Positions 8,421-17,636 of a DNA stretch of 64,000 bases are shown piece by piece. The translations under genes were made by a program, and so were the position numbers. Origin of the DNA: Sphingobacterium psychroaquaticum (GTDB lineage: Bacteria > Bacteroidota > Bacteroidia > Sphingobacteriales > Sphingobacteriaceae); contig NZ_FXAU01000004.1 in NCBI RefSeq assembly GCF_900177625.1, forward strand, positions 124,001 to 188,000, in the 5' to 3' direction. How positions within the stretch are numbered: position 1 is the first letter of the stretch; each line of letters starts with the position of its first letter. The notes under the pieces are model-generated. The model was not told where the DNA came from, ran no database searches, and saw only the letters and a list, made by a program, of their open reading frames with translations.

Positions 8421-9947
8421 TTAATACACAAGTTTAGTCACAAAATTAGGATCTTCAATTTCCGTCAATTTAGATTCCTTTTCTAAGATCGGAGCATACT
8501 TTGAGCGCGCTTTTGTCCATCGACCTAAAGTCATATTAAACTCACCACCAAGTATATAGAAAAACCCTGCATCTGAAGGTGTATTATAAGTCAAAGCGGT
8601 CGTATTCGTACCACTTCTATAAAACGGTTGTTCTTCTAGGGTGATCGGATTAATCACATCATAAAAATCATTGTTTGCGATTTTATACCCGTAACCATTT
8701 CCAAACAGTGTACCGCCAGTTCCCACGAACATAACATCTTCAGGAACTGAATTAGCATCAATTTTCGTCCCCTGAAATATTGATATACCATACGCATTAC
8801 CACTATTAGCTAATAAATTGGTTGTTTTTGTTCCTACGCCATCAAAACCATCTCTCGTATTATACGCATAAGCCGTAATCCAATTTGCATCTGCAATACT
8901 GGTAGACCCTGTACTCATAATCAACTTACCTGTTCCTCCCACATAGAAAAACTCCCCCTTCTTCGCTACCCCCGTAGTCAGATTAAACTTATAGGTCCGC
9001 AAACCACCTGTTGCCCAACCTTTAGCGGGATAACCAATAGGTGTAGAAGCGCCTGCATTATTCGTGGTAATTACTGCATAAGGTGTTTTCGAAAAATCTA
9101 TATCTTCGGTCGCCATAAACTGCATATACTCATAGTTAGCGTCCGTTCCTCGCGGATCATTAGACCATCCTGTGATAATCACCTTCGGAATATTATAAAC
9201 AGATTTAAGCTCGACGATATCACTTGCAACACGTGGCTTTAAATAAGGCACTAAACTATCTCCCTGTACCTTATTCAGTATTAATCCATAATAGTTACCC
9301 ATGCGGTATAATGCTTTGTCAGCAAAATTCGCCGTTGATTCCGTTCGCAGCAAAAGGTTACCAAACCCATCGTTTAGCTGCCAATCACCCGCCAATTTTG
9401 CACCTGTTTCTGGGATGGGGTTAAAACCACCCTTCACCACAACAGTCATTGTGCTTTCATAGGCGTTTGGATTTGCAAGCACCTGCGCTACATTGACTTT
9501 TTGGTATGCCACAGGAAGTCCTCGTGACACCCGTTGAATCTTACTTCCAGAAATATTACTCAACTGAAGGATACCTTCTACACGATCCAACATCGCCCCT
9601 TTGATATCGACTAAGATAGAATCTCCTGGCAAATAATCTTTTGCTTCCGAGCCTAAGTTTAATGCTAAGCCGCGCAAGAATCCTAATCGACGTGCGTCTT
9701 GAACGAACACCAAATGCTCTGGAATATTGCCCCCGCTATGGTCAGAAGTAACAAGCACCGCTAATTTACTCGAGCCATCTAGATTCGATTCATTAAGTTC
9801 CACCGCTGCATTTTTATAAATATTTCGTACATCATATGTACCGATAAATGGACTGATCTCCCCGCCAGGGTAATTACCTTCACTACACCCCCACAAAAGT
9901 AAAGCTGCACCAATGGCGATCATTAATTTTTGTATGTTATTCATCAT
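8421..9947 (-). CDS. DUF5689 surface lipoprotein of the SusC/SusD operon
   Basis: 508-residue lipoprotein; the signal MMNNIQKLMIAIGAALLLWGC has the lipobox cysteine at 21. The N-terminal part with YDVRNIYKNAAVEL and GNIPEHLVFVQDARR matches the DUF5689 region found in proteins encoded beside SusC/SusD pairs; the C-terminal half is Gly/Asn/Thr-rich, in keeping with a lectin-like or choice-of-anchor module (GGTGKLIMSTGS, YILGGEFNMTLG). Likely on the cell surface, helping bind the substrate of the SusC/D transporter. It follows susD by 12 bp, so it is the last gene of the operon. Confidence 0.85.
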   Translation of the reverse strand: MMNNIQKLMIAIGAALLLWGCSEGNYPGGEISPFIGTYDVRNIYKNAAVELNESNLDGSSKLAVLVTSDHSGGNIPEHLVFVQDARRLGFLRGLALNLGSEAKDYLPGDSILVDIKGAMLDRVEGILQLSNISGSKIQRVSRGLPVAYQKVNVAQVLANPNAYESTMTVVVKGGFNPIPETGAKLAGDWQLNDGFGNLLLRTESTANFADKALYRMGNYYGLILNKVQGDSLVPYLKPRVASDIVELKSVYNIPKVIITGWSNDPRGTDANYEYMQFMATEDIDFSKTPYAVITTNNAGASTPIGYPAKGWATGGLRTYKFNLTTGVAKKGEFFYVGGTGKLIMSTGSTSIADANWITAYAYNTRDGFDGVGTKTTNLLANSGNAYGISIFQGTKIDANSVPEDVMFVGTGGTLFGNGYGYKIANNDFYDVINPITLEEQPFYRSGTNTTALTYNTPSDAGFFYILGGEFNMTLGRWTKARSKYAPILEKESKLTEIEDPNFVTKLVY

Positions 9948-9959
9948 GATTACTCTTTT

Positions 9960-11489
9960 TTAAGGCTTCTGCCACCAAACTTTAGTATTAATTTCATCAG
10001 CACCCTGTTGTTGTACCGCCAGCTTGTAATTTGTTGGATTAGAAGACTGCACATAAAGTGGATACTGCATACGAGCCGGCATCTCGCCGTTATTTTTCAG
10101 ACCGGCACCTTTAGGCAATACCGGGTAGCCTGTACGTCGATACTCATACCACTGCTGCATATCCACTAAGAACAGTGCAAAGTATTTGAGCAAATGGATC
10201 TGCTCCAACTGTTCTTCAAAGGAGCCATCGGTTTTCCATTCGCGATCTGATGCCATCAGGTGATCCTTTATATTGTCCGCCCAGGTAGGTGTCCAAAGTT
10301 TGATATCGTTTTCCGCTCCGCTATAAAAAAATGATTCCGCCGTCCCATTGGTGATCCATCCTCGCAAGGCAGCTTCCGCTTTTATAAACTGAACCTCCGA
10401 AAAATTCATCAAAATACCGGTCATCGGATCCGTCTGTAATGTATTTCCAGTACCACTATTCTGATCGCTGGAGAAAAAGTAAGACATCTTACTATAGTCT
10501 TCCGAAACCGCAGCATAACCACTAGGCACGCCAACAAAATCTCCACCGTAGGTAGCAATTCCCCATCTGTTGGTACCATTCTTACCGTAAAGTGGGATAT
10601 TAATACGAGGATCGTTCGTATCGCGCAAATAGTCAATAAAAAAGCTACAGATTGCCGTTGCTCTAAAATCTTGAACCCGCGTACCTGCATAAGGCGAAAC
10701 ATAAGCACCCAATCCTGTCCATTTTAGAATCGCACTATCATCATTGCTGGTCATAATAGGGTAAACACTCGTATTCGTTTGTAAAATTTCCTGAATCTTT
10801 GGAATAACATAGGCCTTTACCTCCTCCTTATGCGAAGCCCGCAATAGGTGACGTAAAAACAAAGAATTACCAAGCTTTCTCCATTTTGTCAAGTCACCAG
10901 CAAATAAAGGATCTGCCGTTCCTTCAATAGCGGTAGCTCCTGTTCTCAAAAGTGTATTCGCTGAATCCAGCATTTTAAACATCCCCATATACACATCCTG
11001 TTGACGGTCAAATTTTGGTTCTAAGATGAGTGAATCCCGGCCCAAATTAGATTCTGTAAATGGAACATCCCCATAAGTATCTGTCAATACACCATATGAA
11101 TAGGCTTGCATGATCAATGAAATCGCTTGGTATGAACGGCTAAAATTAATCTCGTTCAACGCTTTTGCATACATGTCTTTGTAGTTCGACAGCTGCGAAA
11201 AATGTCCATTCCATGTATGATCAGACCAGCTTCTGCGAAAGTCGTAACGGAACACTTTTCCATCACTATCGCCCAGTGATACGGTCACTTGCATCAGCTC
11301 ATTATTGAAAGAACGGTTACGAGACATGTTGTTGCTAATGGTATTAATTAGCGCGTTTGCCAAAAACTGTTGCGGATAAGCTTCCGTCGTTTTGGTCGGA
11401 TCGGTATTCAACTCTTCAAATCCTTTGTCACAGGATTGCAGACCAATCAAGCTCAAAAGAGCAGTATATAATAAATATTTTAAGTTCAT
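9960..11489 (-). CDS. SusD/RagB-type nutrient-binding lipoprotein (SusD-like 2)
   Basis: Surface lid protein that captures substrate and delivers it to the SusC barrel. 509 residues; signal MNLKYLLYTALLSLIGLQSC with the lipid-anchor cysteine at 20, then DKGFEELNTDPTKTTEAYPQ, typical of the SusD-like 2 subfamily with its early Asn-Thr-Asp-Pro segment. Helical TPR-like region includes EVQFIKAEAALRGW and the C-terminal QQWYEYRRTGYPVLP, a hallmark of the family. It lies 11 bp after susC and 12 bp before the DUF5689 gene. Confidence 0.93.
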   Translation of the reverse strand: MNLKYLLYTALLSLIGLQSCDKGFEELNTDPTKTTEAYPQQFLANALINTISNNMSRNRSFNNELMQVTVSLGDSDGKVFRYDFRRSWSDHTWNGHFSQLSNYKDMYAKALNEINFSRSYQAISLIMQAYSYGVLTDTYGDVPFTESNLGRDSLILEPKFDRQQDVYMGMFKMLDSANTLLRTGATAIEGTADPLFAGDLTKWRKLGNSLFLRHLLRASHKEEVKAYVIPKIQEILQTNTSVYPIMTSNDDSAILKWTGLGAYVSPYAGTRVQDFRATAICSFFIDYLRDTNDPRINIPLYGKNGTNRWGIATYGGDFVGVPSGYAAVSEDYSKMSYFFSSDQNSGTGNTLQTDPMTGILMNFSEVQFIKAEAALRGWITNGTAESFFYSGAENDIKLWTPTWADNIKDHLMASDREWKTDGSFEEQLEQIHLLKYFALFLVDMQQWYEYRRTGYPVLPKGAGLKNNGEMPARMQYPLYVQSSNPTNYKLAVQQQGADEINTKVWWQKP

Positions 11490-11500
11490 GATGACGCAAT

Positions 11501-14500
11501 TTAGAAACCAACAATAAGATTAAAACCGAAAGTCCGGGTAGAAGGGAATTGAGCAATTTCAAATCCTTTAACGATATCGGAACCACTAATTGTCCCGAAC
11601 TCAGGATCAAATGCAGGCCACTTCGACCAGATAAATAAGTCTCGCCCATAGAGTCCAACAGTAGCTTTTTGGAGTCTCAGTGAACTCAGCATCGATTTAG
11701 GCAACGCATAATCGAGGCGTACCTCCCTCAGTTTTATAAAATCTGTTTTGTAGGTACTTCCTTCGGCGTTGTCTCCCCCATAATGCGAACGATAGTATTC
11801 ATCTATATTTTTTGCTATCACATCATTTTTACGGAAGGTACCGTCTCCGTTAGCTAAGACGCCATTACCTATGATACCACTGTAACGGCCGGGCAATGTA
11901 TTGGTGGTCTTCCCTTGTTCAGCTAGTTTATAGTGCGTTAATGAGTGCGCTACTGCTCCCCACTGACCATCGAACAATACATTTAGGCGAATATTCTTGT
12001 AGGTAAAAGCATTCCCGATACTCGCTTTTCCTTTCGGGATCGTATTTCCCAGATAGACCACATCGGAGGTCAACAGTGCGTTCCCTGTATTGGGATCATA
12101 GATAACCTGTCCATCAGGTGCTCGCTGATAGCCAATACCATACAAGTCTCCCATACTTCCGCCCTCAAAGGCAACGAGTTGTCCATTCCCCACTGAACGT
12201 TGTTGCAGCACAAGCGAACTATCTGCTAATTCCACAATCTTGTTCTTATTGGAAGTGAACGTCAGACTGGATGTCCAATTAAAGCCACCTTTTTTGACTA
12301 TATTTTTGGTATTCAATGCCACCTCAACGCCTGAATTACTTACCTCCCCAATATTCATCAAGTAATTTCTATTTCCAGAAGCAGCATCGATTACACGATA
12401 CAAGTGTTGATTATAAGTATTGCCTTTGTATAGCGCTAAATCTACGTGAATACGACTTTTGAACAAGCGCACATCTAGACCACCTTCAATAGAACGTGTA
12501 CGTAAAGGTTCAATATATGGATTCACTAAAGTCGACGGGTTGGCTAAACCACCAGGCAACAGACTGTTCGGATTCGTGAATGAAAATTGGGTCTGATAAG
12601 GACGCTGTACACCAGAACCTACGTTGGCATAGGAAGCACGAACTTTTGCAAAGTTGATTGCTTTTGGTAATTTAAACACTTCAGAAAACACAAAACTACC
12701 ATTTACCGAAGGGTAAAAGAACCCTTTTGCTTTATCCGGATATCCCGGAGCCGCCAACGTACTGGTCCAATCCATACGTCCCGTTACGTCCATAAAGAGA
12801 AAGTCTTTGTAACCTGCCGTAAATAATCCGTAAAAACTATTTACTTCTAAATTTTCGAGCCCTTTAGAAAATTTGGTTCCATACTTATTGTTGTTATGAT
12901 TATAGACACCTGGGAACGTTAAACCATCGGAAAACAAGCTTTCGATTCGGTACTCATTCTGACGTGTACTTCCTCCAACGATAGCAGACAAATCCCACGT
13001 TTTATTAATCTTCTCCGCGTATTTCAGCAAGAAGTCGGCGTTTGTCTCTTTGGAAAAGATTTCCTGCGTCCGGTGTGAACCTTCATTTAGCTTAGAACCG
13101 GCATCGTACGGCCTATTTTGCGTTCTATTTTCGGCCGAAAAGTCTAACGAAGCGCGCAATTGCGCGGAGAATTTCTTATTGAATTGATAAGAGGCTTGCG
13201 CATTTCCTGTAAATGTATGTCGGTTATTCGCATTTATAAACTCATATGAAATCGCATAGGGGTTCTCCGGGTAGGTACTGAAAGGATATTGAATCTTTAA
13301 ATTCTCTTTTCCATTGACCCAATAGTCCCGTAGCCAATTGTAATCCGCATTCGGTTGCCAGAAAATATACCAGTACATCAGTGACTGGTTACCATATCCC
13401 GCTCCTGGCAGGTTGTCAGACCAACGGTTATTATAATTCACCTTCGCGGAAATTGACAGCTTATCACTCACTTTAGAGTTTACGGACAATGCGAACGTAT
13501 TCTTCTTATATCCAGAGTTCGGAACAATCCATGAATTATTAACATTTGTGGCAGAAAACCGTGCGGTTGTGCGCTCTGTACTACCGTCAATAGTCACTGA
13601 ATTTGTAAAGGTTTTACCGACATCCCAAAAATCATTGATATTATCGTACGCACGCCACGGTGTCCTTTCTTTCCCGACAGACTGTGTCAACGGATTATAT
13701 TGAAAGAAATTTTGTCCGTCAAACCGAGGACCATAAGCCGAACTTGTGCCGCTGGTACTTCCACCGTCCGCAGAAGAGCCAAAAGAATAATGCGCCGCAC
13801 CATCCAATCCTTGACCATACTCATATTGCAGATCCGGCGAACTATTTAACGTTTGAAATGCGGTATTCGAATTCAACGTAATACCGAGTCCTTTCTCTTT
13901 CTTAGCTCCCGCCTTTGTGGTAATAATAATCGCACCGTTCGCTCCTCTTTCTCCATACAAGGCGGCGGCGCCAGGCCCTTTTAATACCGTTACATTTTCA
14001 ATATCTTCTGGATTAATATCATCCATGCTTGAACCATAATCCACCGGCATATTGTCTGACCCTGTACCATAAACATTGTCCGAAGCATTCGCCGAACGGC
14101 GACCAGACCCACTGTTTATCACGACACCATCAACCACGATCAAGGCTTCGTTTTCGCCGGTCAAATTATTTTCTCCACGGAGGATAATCTTTGTACCACC
14201 AACCGGGCCCGCATTCGAACGCATCAGGTTCAGACCGGCAACTTTACCGGATAGCGCATCCATCCAGTTATTAGACAAAGCGTTCGTGAGGTCTTCACCT
14301 TTCACCGTTGTTGTTGCATAACCTAATGCTTTCTCCTCGCGCTTGATTCCCAATGCTGTCACCACAACCTCTTCAATCTCCGTATCGATTGCTTTTAGGC
14401 TAATTGTTTCCTGTGCTTTGCTGACACGAAGCGTACGACGGTCGTAACCGACCATATTGAAGATCAAGGAGGTGCCCTTGACAACACTTTGCGAAAACAA

Positions 14501-14731
14501 ACCAGCCGCATCAGTCACGCCAATAACTTTATTATGGACAAGGACGCTCACCCCTTCCATTGGTGCTCCTGTCGCTTGATCGACAACCTTAACACGCACG
14601 TGAATAAGTTCCTGATTAACCGTAGGGAATGCCGAAACATCCCTAAAGTGGCCTGTAGCATGCACATTAAATGCACAGCCCATTGACAAAACAAGGCCAA
14701 TTTTGGACAAGCCTAAATAAAATTTAGTCAT
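11501..14731 (-). CDS. SusC/RagA-type TonB-linked outer-membrane transporter
   Basis: 1076 residues. Signal peptide (about 1-26), a carboxypeptidase-D-like regulatory domain (about 40-110, GAPMEGVSVLVHNKVIGVTD), a TonB-contacting stretch EEVVVTALGIKREEKALGYA, a plug domain (about 130-280, with VLKGPGAAALYGERGANGAI) and a 22-strand barrel to the terminal aromatic-hydrophobic FNLIVGF. It pumps the substrate captured by SusD across the outer membrane with energy from TonB-ExbBD. No STN domain and no sigma/anti-sigma pair nearby, so control is probably through the promoter before the phosphodiesterase gene. Confidence 0.95.
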   Translation of the reverse strand: MTKFYLGLSKIGLVLSMGCAFNVHATGHFRDVSAFPTVNQELIHVRVKVVDQATGAPMEGVSVLVHNKVIGVTDAAGLFSQSVVKGTSLIFNMVGYDRRTLRVSKAQETISLKAIDTEIEEVVVTALGIKREEKALGYATTTVKGEDLTNALSNNWMDALSGKVAGLNLMRSNAGPVGGTKIILRGENNLTGENEALIVVDGVVINSGSGRRSANASDNVYGTGSDNMPVDYGSSMDDINPEDIENVTVLKGPGAAALYGERGANGAIIITTKAGAKKEKGLGITLNSNTAFQTLNSSPDLQYEYGQGLDGAAHYSFGSSADGGSTSGTSSAYGPRFDGQNFFQYNPLTQSVGKERTPWRAYDNINDFWDVGKTFTNSVTIDGSTERTTARFSATNVNNSWIVPNSGYKKNTFALSVNSKVSDKLSISAKVNYNNRWSDNLPGAGYGNQSLMYWYIFWQPNADYNWLRDYWVNGKENLKIQYPFSTYPENPYAISYEFINANNRHTFTGNAQASYQFNKKFSAQLRASLDFSAENRTQNRPYDAGSKLNEGSHRTQEIFSKETNADFLLKYAEKINKTWDLSAIVGGSTRQNEYRIESLFSDGLTFPGVYNHNNNKYGTKFSKGLENLEVNSFYGLFTAGYKDFLFMDVTGRMDWTSTLAAPGYPDKAKGFFYPSVNGSFVFSEVFKLPKAINFAKVRASYANVGSGVQRPYQTQFSFTNPNSLLPGGLANPSTLVNPYIEPLRTRSIEGGLDVRLFKSRIHVDLALYKGNTYNQHLYRVIDAASGNRNYLMNIGEVSNSGVEVALNTKNIVKKGGFNWTSSLTFTSNKNKIVELADSSLVLQQRSVGNGQLVAFEGGSMGDLYGIGYQRAPDGQVIYDPNTGNALLTSDVVYLGNTIPKGKASIGNAFTYKNIRLNVLFDGQWGAVAHSLTHYKLAEQGKTTNTLPGRYSGIIGNGVLANGDGTFRKNDVIAKNIDEYYRSHYGGDNAEGSTYKTDFIKLREVRLDYALPKSMLSSLRLQKATVGLYGRDLFIWSKWPAFDPEFGTISGSDIVKGFEIAQFPSTRTFGFNLIVGF

Positions 14732-14754
14732 TTGCTTTAAGTAAAATATTGAGT

Positions 14755-15903
14755 TTAGTTTAGTTGAAAGTCTACAGTAAGATGCTGGTCACTGCGCACA
14801 TACGCAGTAATAACATCATAAGAAATAGAACGCTGTCCTGTAGGAACAGTAATAATCTGCGTGGATCCAGGGTATAAAACAACATTTTTAGTCCCTTTAC
14901 CTTTCTTCAACACAAGTTCGAAGTGTAAATCACTGGTATTTTTAAGCTCATAGTAACGCGTAACCGCACCTTTACTGTTCTCTTTTTCATGAAAAGCCGG
15001 CGTCAATTGCACACATGATTCAAAAAGATCCCGTACATGCTCCTCCTTTCCGAATAAGTATTTGCTCGACCATGCCACCGTACGTCCTGCCTCTAATGCT
15101 TCTCTTATTCCAGAAGTAGATCGTTCTTTGGCCATAACCAACGTCATCGTACGGTGAATTCCCTTCTGTTCGATATCATACTCGTGGGCAATAAGATTAT
15201 GGATATCTGTATTTCCAATGACAGTAAGATTCCTGTCCAAAGCCCAATCCAATGCTTTTCGATGAAAACCAAAACCATTTACCACTTCGATGCCATGCAA
15301 TTGCTTGGCTTGATACATCTTTTCTACAAAGGGAATCCATTCATACGAACCGGGGATCTGCGTCTCCTTCCATCCTGGATGGTTCCAAAATATAAAGGCC
15401 TTCTGATCTGCTACAGCCTGAATTGCCTTTTCATCCAATGAATTATCTGTGCGATCGGTAACTAGATTTTTATCGTCTGTAATATATAAAGCATTGAAAT
15501 GCCCCGGAGGCGTGTTTCTCGTAACCTCAGTACCTTTTATTAACAGAATATTATGCTCTGCAGCCAAATCTTTGGCCAAAGCATATGACCTCAGATTTCC
15601 TGGTTTTACATCCTCGTGGTGTGGCGTATATTCAACATGTTCTGTAAAAGAAATCGCATCAAGCCCTTCCTTCCACGCCTCTTGTACACGTACATTGGGC
15701 CAAACATGCCCGTCTGTAAAAACCGTATGCATGTGAAAATCACATTTTAGAACATGAAGTCCTTTAACACGAGGGATATCGATAATATTTCTCTTTTTAG
15801 CATATTTAAACGCATCTAAACGAATGACATCTGAATCAACTTGCGCGGAGGCCGTACAAACACAAAAACCGATGAGGGTTAAAAGAAAATTTACTTTATT
15901 CAT
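14755..15903 (-). CDS. PHP-domain phosphodiesterase (Sb-PDE-like)
   Basis: Exported metal-dependent phosphoesterase. Signal peptide MNKVNFLLTLIGFCVCTASA, then a PHP domain with metal ligands in CDFHMHTVFTDG, FTEHVEY, KGTEVTR, HFNALYI, WNHPGW and NTDIHN. These are the conserved His/Glu/Asp clusters of the polymerase-and-histidinol-phosphatase fold, and overall it resembles the Sb-PDE family of phosphodiesterases; exact substrate unknown. The ATG at 15903 gives a clean signal peptide; the in-frame TTG at 15927 sits within the promoter -7 element. First gene of the operon with susC, susD and DUF5689: a periplasmic or surface enzyme working on what the SusC/D pair imports. Confidence 0.85.
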   Translation of the reverse strand: MNKVNFLLTLIGFCVCTASAQVDSDVIRLDAFKYAKKRNIIDIPRVKGLHVLKCDFHMHTVFTDGHVWPNVRVQEAWKEGLDAISFTEHVEYTPHHEDVKPGNLRSYALAKDLAAEHNILLIKGTEVTRNTPPGHFNALYITDDKNLVTDRTDNSLDEKAIQAVADQKAFIFWNHPGWKETQIPGSYEWIPFVEKMYQAKQLHGIEVVNGFGFHRKALDWALDRNLTVIGNTDIHNLIAHEYDIEQKGIHRTMTLVMAKERSTSGIREALEAGRTVAWSSKYLFGKEEHVRDLFESCVQLTPAFHEKENSKGAVTRYYELKNTSDLHFELVLKKGKGTKNVVLYPGSTQIITVPTGQRSISYDVITAYVRSDQHLTVDFQLN

Positions 15904-15924
15904 GGTTGGATTAATAATGTGCTG

Positions 15925-15932
15925 CAAAACTA
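15925..15932 (-). promoter_or_regulatory. Promoter -7 element of the phosphodiesterase-SusCD operon
   Basis: TAGTTTTG on the minus strand matches TAnnTTTG, 21 bp before the ATG. The nearest TTTG upstream is 26 bases away, longer than the usual 17-23, so the -33 box is weak or activator-dependent. Confidence 0.5.
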
Positions 15933-16222
15933 TCCCAACTATATAAACTAGGTGTTAACAAACCATTTCCAATTCCTTAAGAATTCCCACGGATCCGCAA
16001 ACCAGATAACACTAGGTTTACATACGGAATCAAAAGATAAAAAAGACCGAAAGCGAGGGTACAGCAAGGAAGCGAGTACGGATATATGATGGAACCGTAA
16101 AAAAAATAAATGATTGTTATCACATTCTCTTGTTAAACAATTTTATAACAACCTGAAAAACAATATTATATATAAAAAAACAGCTATTTATAATCGTTCT
16201 AAATTCATTCTATTGACAGATT
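15933..16222. other. Intergenic region between divergent operons
   Basis: About 385 bp separate the phosphodiesterase gene from hemA. Apart from the two promoters I see no gene. At 16048-16095 there is a purine-rich segment in which GCGAGGGTAC and GCGAGTAC recur 19 bases apart; I cannot assign it a role. Confidence 0.4.
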
Positions 16223-16257
16223 TTTGACAGAACAACACACCTTTTAATCTACATTTG
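16213..16257 (+). promoter_or_regulatory. hemA promoter with twin TTGACAG motif
   Basis: TACATTTG at 16250-16257 is a -7 element; TTTG at 16223-16226 is 23 bases upstream. TTGACAG occurs twice, at 16213-16219 and 16224-16230, exactly 11 bp apart (one helical turn), which could be an operator or alternative -33 boxes. Confidence 0.6.
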
Positions 16258-16288
16258 TATCGATAATATTATTGAGCAGGATAATACT

Positions 16289-17530
16289 TTGAAGAATTTA
16301 AAAGTTATAGCATTCACCCACAAGCATGTCGAGCTAAAAGACTTGGGCAATTTGGTTATCTGTAACGAGGAGTTAGAAGATCGGTTAGCCAGTCTAAAAA
16401 CTACCTTAGATATACCTGAGATTTTTTACATCGCCACTTGTAACCGTGTCGAATTTGTGTTTCGTGGTGCTCATGAATTATCAGATGAGTTCATCGCAGA
16501 ATTTATGCATAAGATGAACTTTTGCGTTCCAAGTGATCGCTTGCAGTGTTACCTCGGTCAAGTCACCCGCTATGAAGGGATGGATGCCTTGAATCACCTT
16601 TTCCGGATGTCTTGTTCTTTAGAAAGTTTAGTGGTCGGAGAAAAGGAGATCTTGGCACAAGTACGTCGCGCATATGAAAGATGTCGTGAATCTGGCTTTA
16701 CAGGAGACTACCTTCGCATGATGATGGATCGCTTAGTAAAAACAGCTAAAGAAGTATATACCTATACCAACATTTCCAGAAACCCTATTTCTGTCGTTTC
16801 TTTAGCCTATCGCAAACTAAAGGAAACAAAGCTCCCTGCAAATGCACGTGTTTTAGTTATCGGATCCGGCGAAACCAACCAAAACTTAGCCAAATACTTT
16901 AAGAAACAGCAGAATGCTAGTTTTGTGGTTTTCAATCGGACCCTAACAAATGCGCAAAAATTGGCGAAAGAATTGAATGCTGAAGCCTATCCTTTATCGG
17001 AACTAGGTCAATATAAAAAGGGATTTGATGTCATGATTGTTTGTACAGGATCTCCTGAAGCTATTATCGATGCCAATTTATATCGGATGTTACTCAATGG
17101 AGAAACCGACAAAAAAATTGTTGTCGATCTAGCTATTCCAAACGATATCGCCGAAGAGGTTCTCCAACAGTTCCCTATTCATTATATTGAGGTGAGCAGT
17201 CTGCAAGCTATTGCGGAGAAAAACAAGCAAGACCGTTATAATGAACTAGATAGCGCTGTAGCGATTATCGAACAAAACATCCAAGAATTCCTTCCACTAT
17301 TAAAGCAACGCCGTGTCGAAGTGGCCATGCGCGAAGTACCGGAAAAAATCAAAGAAATAAAGTCTTTCGCACTCAACGAAGTATTTGCGCAAGACCTACA
17401 GGCGCTCGATCCACAAGCGCGCGAAGTGCTCGAAAAGGTTATTAATTACATGGAGAAAAAATACATTAAAGTCCCTATGTTAATGGCCAAAGAGATTCTG
17501 GTTAAAAACGCACAGACAGAAATTAACTAA
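16289..17530 (+). CDS. hemA: Glutamyl-tRNA reductase
   Basis: NADPH-dependent reduction of glutamyl-tRNA(Glu) to glutamate-1-semialdehyde, the committed and usually regulated step of C5 haem synthesis. 413 residues, with the catalytic Cys in IATCNRVEF, the segment SLESLVVGEKEILAQVRRAY, the NADPH site VLVIGSGETNQN and the C-terminal helical dimerisation domain. The start is a TTG at 16289 (no ATG fits the conserved N-terminus MKNLKVIAFTHKHVEL); a promoter lies 32 bp upstream. First gene of the hemA-hemCD-hemB-hemL cluster. Confidence 0.93.
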   Translation: MKNLKVIAFTHKHVELKDLGNLVICNEELEDRLASLKTTLDIPEIFYIATCNRVEFVFRGAHELSDEFIAEFMHKMNFCVPSDRLQCYLGQVTRYEGMDALNHLFRMSCSLESLVVGEKEILAQVRRAYERCRESGFTGDYLRMMMDRLVKTAKEVYTYTNISRNPISVVSLAYRKLKETKLPANARVLVIGSGETNQNLAKYFKKQQNASFVVFNRTLTNAQKLAKELNAEAYPLSELGQYKKGFDVMIVCTGSPEAIIDANLYRMLLNGETDKKIVVDLAIPNDIAEEVLQQFPIHYIEVSSLQAIAEKNKQDRYNELDSAVAIIEQNIQEFLPLLKQRRVEVAMREVPEKIKEIKSFALNEVFAQDLQALDPQAREVLEKVINYMEKKYIKVPMLMAKEILVKNAQTEIN

Positions 17531-17597
17531 GTCGCTCTTTCCCTAAAAATTTAGCCTAATTCTGACAATGATAGTCGGGATTGTATGACTATTTGGT

Positions 17598-17605
17598 TAA
17601 ATTTG
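17598..17605 (+). promoter_or_regulatory. Promoter -7 element before hemCD
   Basis: TAAATTTG matches TAnnTTTG and lies 31 bp before the GTG start, so hemCD can be expressed apart from hemA. No clear -33 TTTG at the right spacing. Confidence 0.45.
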
Positions 17606-17636
17606 TGAGCATTTTCAACAGATAAATTATCTAATA

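Noticed and set aside
16048..16095. Small RNA gene in the phosphodiesterase-hemA gap
   Set aside because: Only a loose direct repeat (GCGAG...TAC) was found, with no promoter-terminator pair around it.
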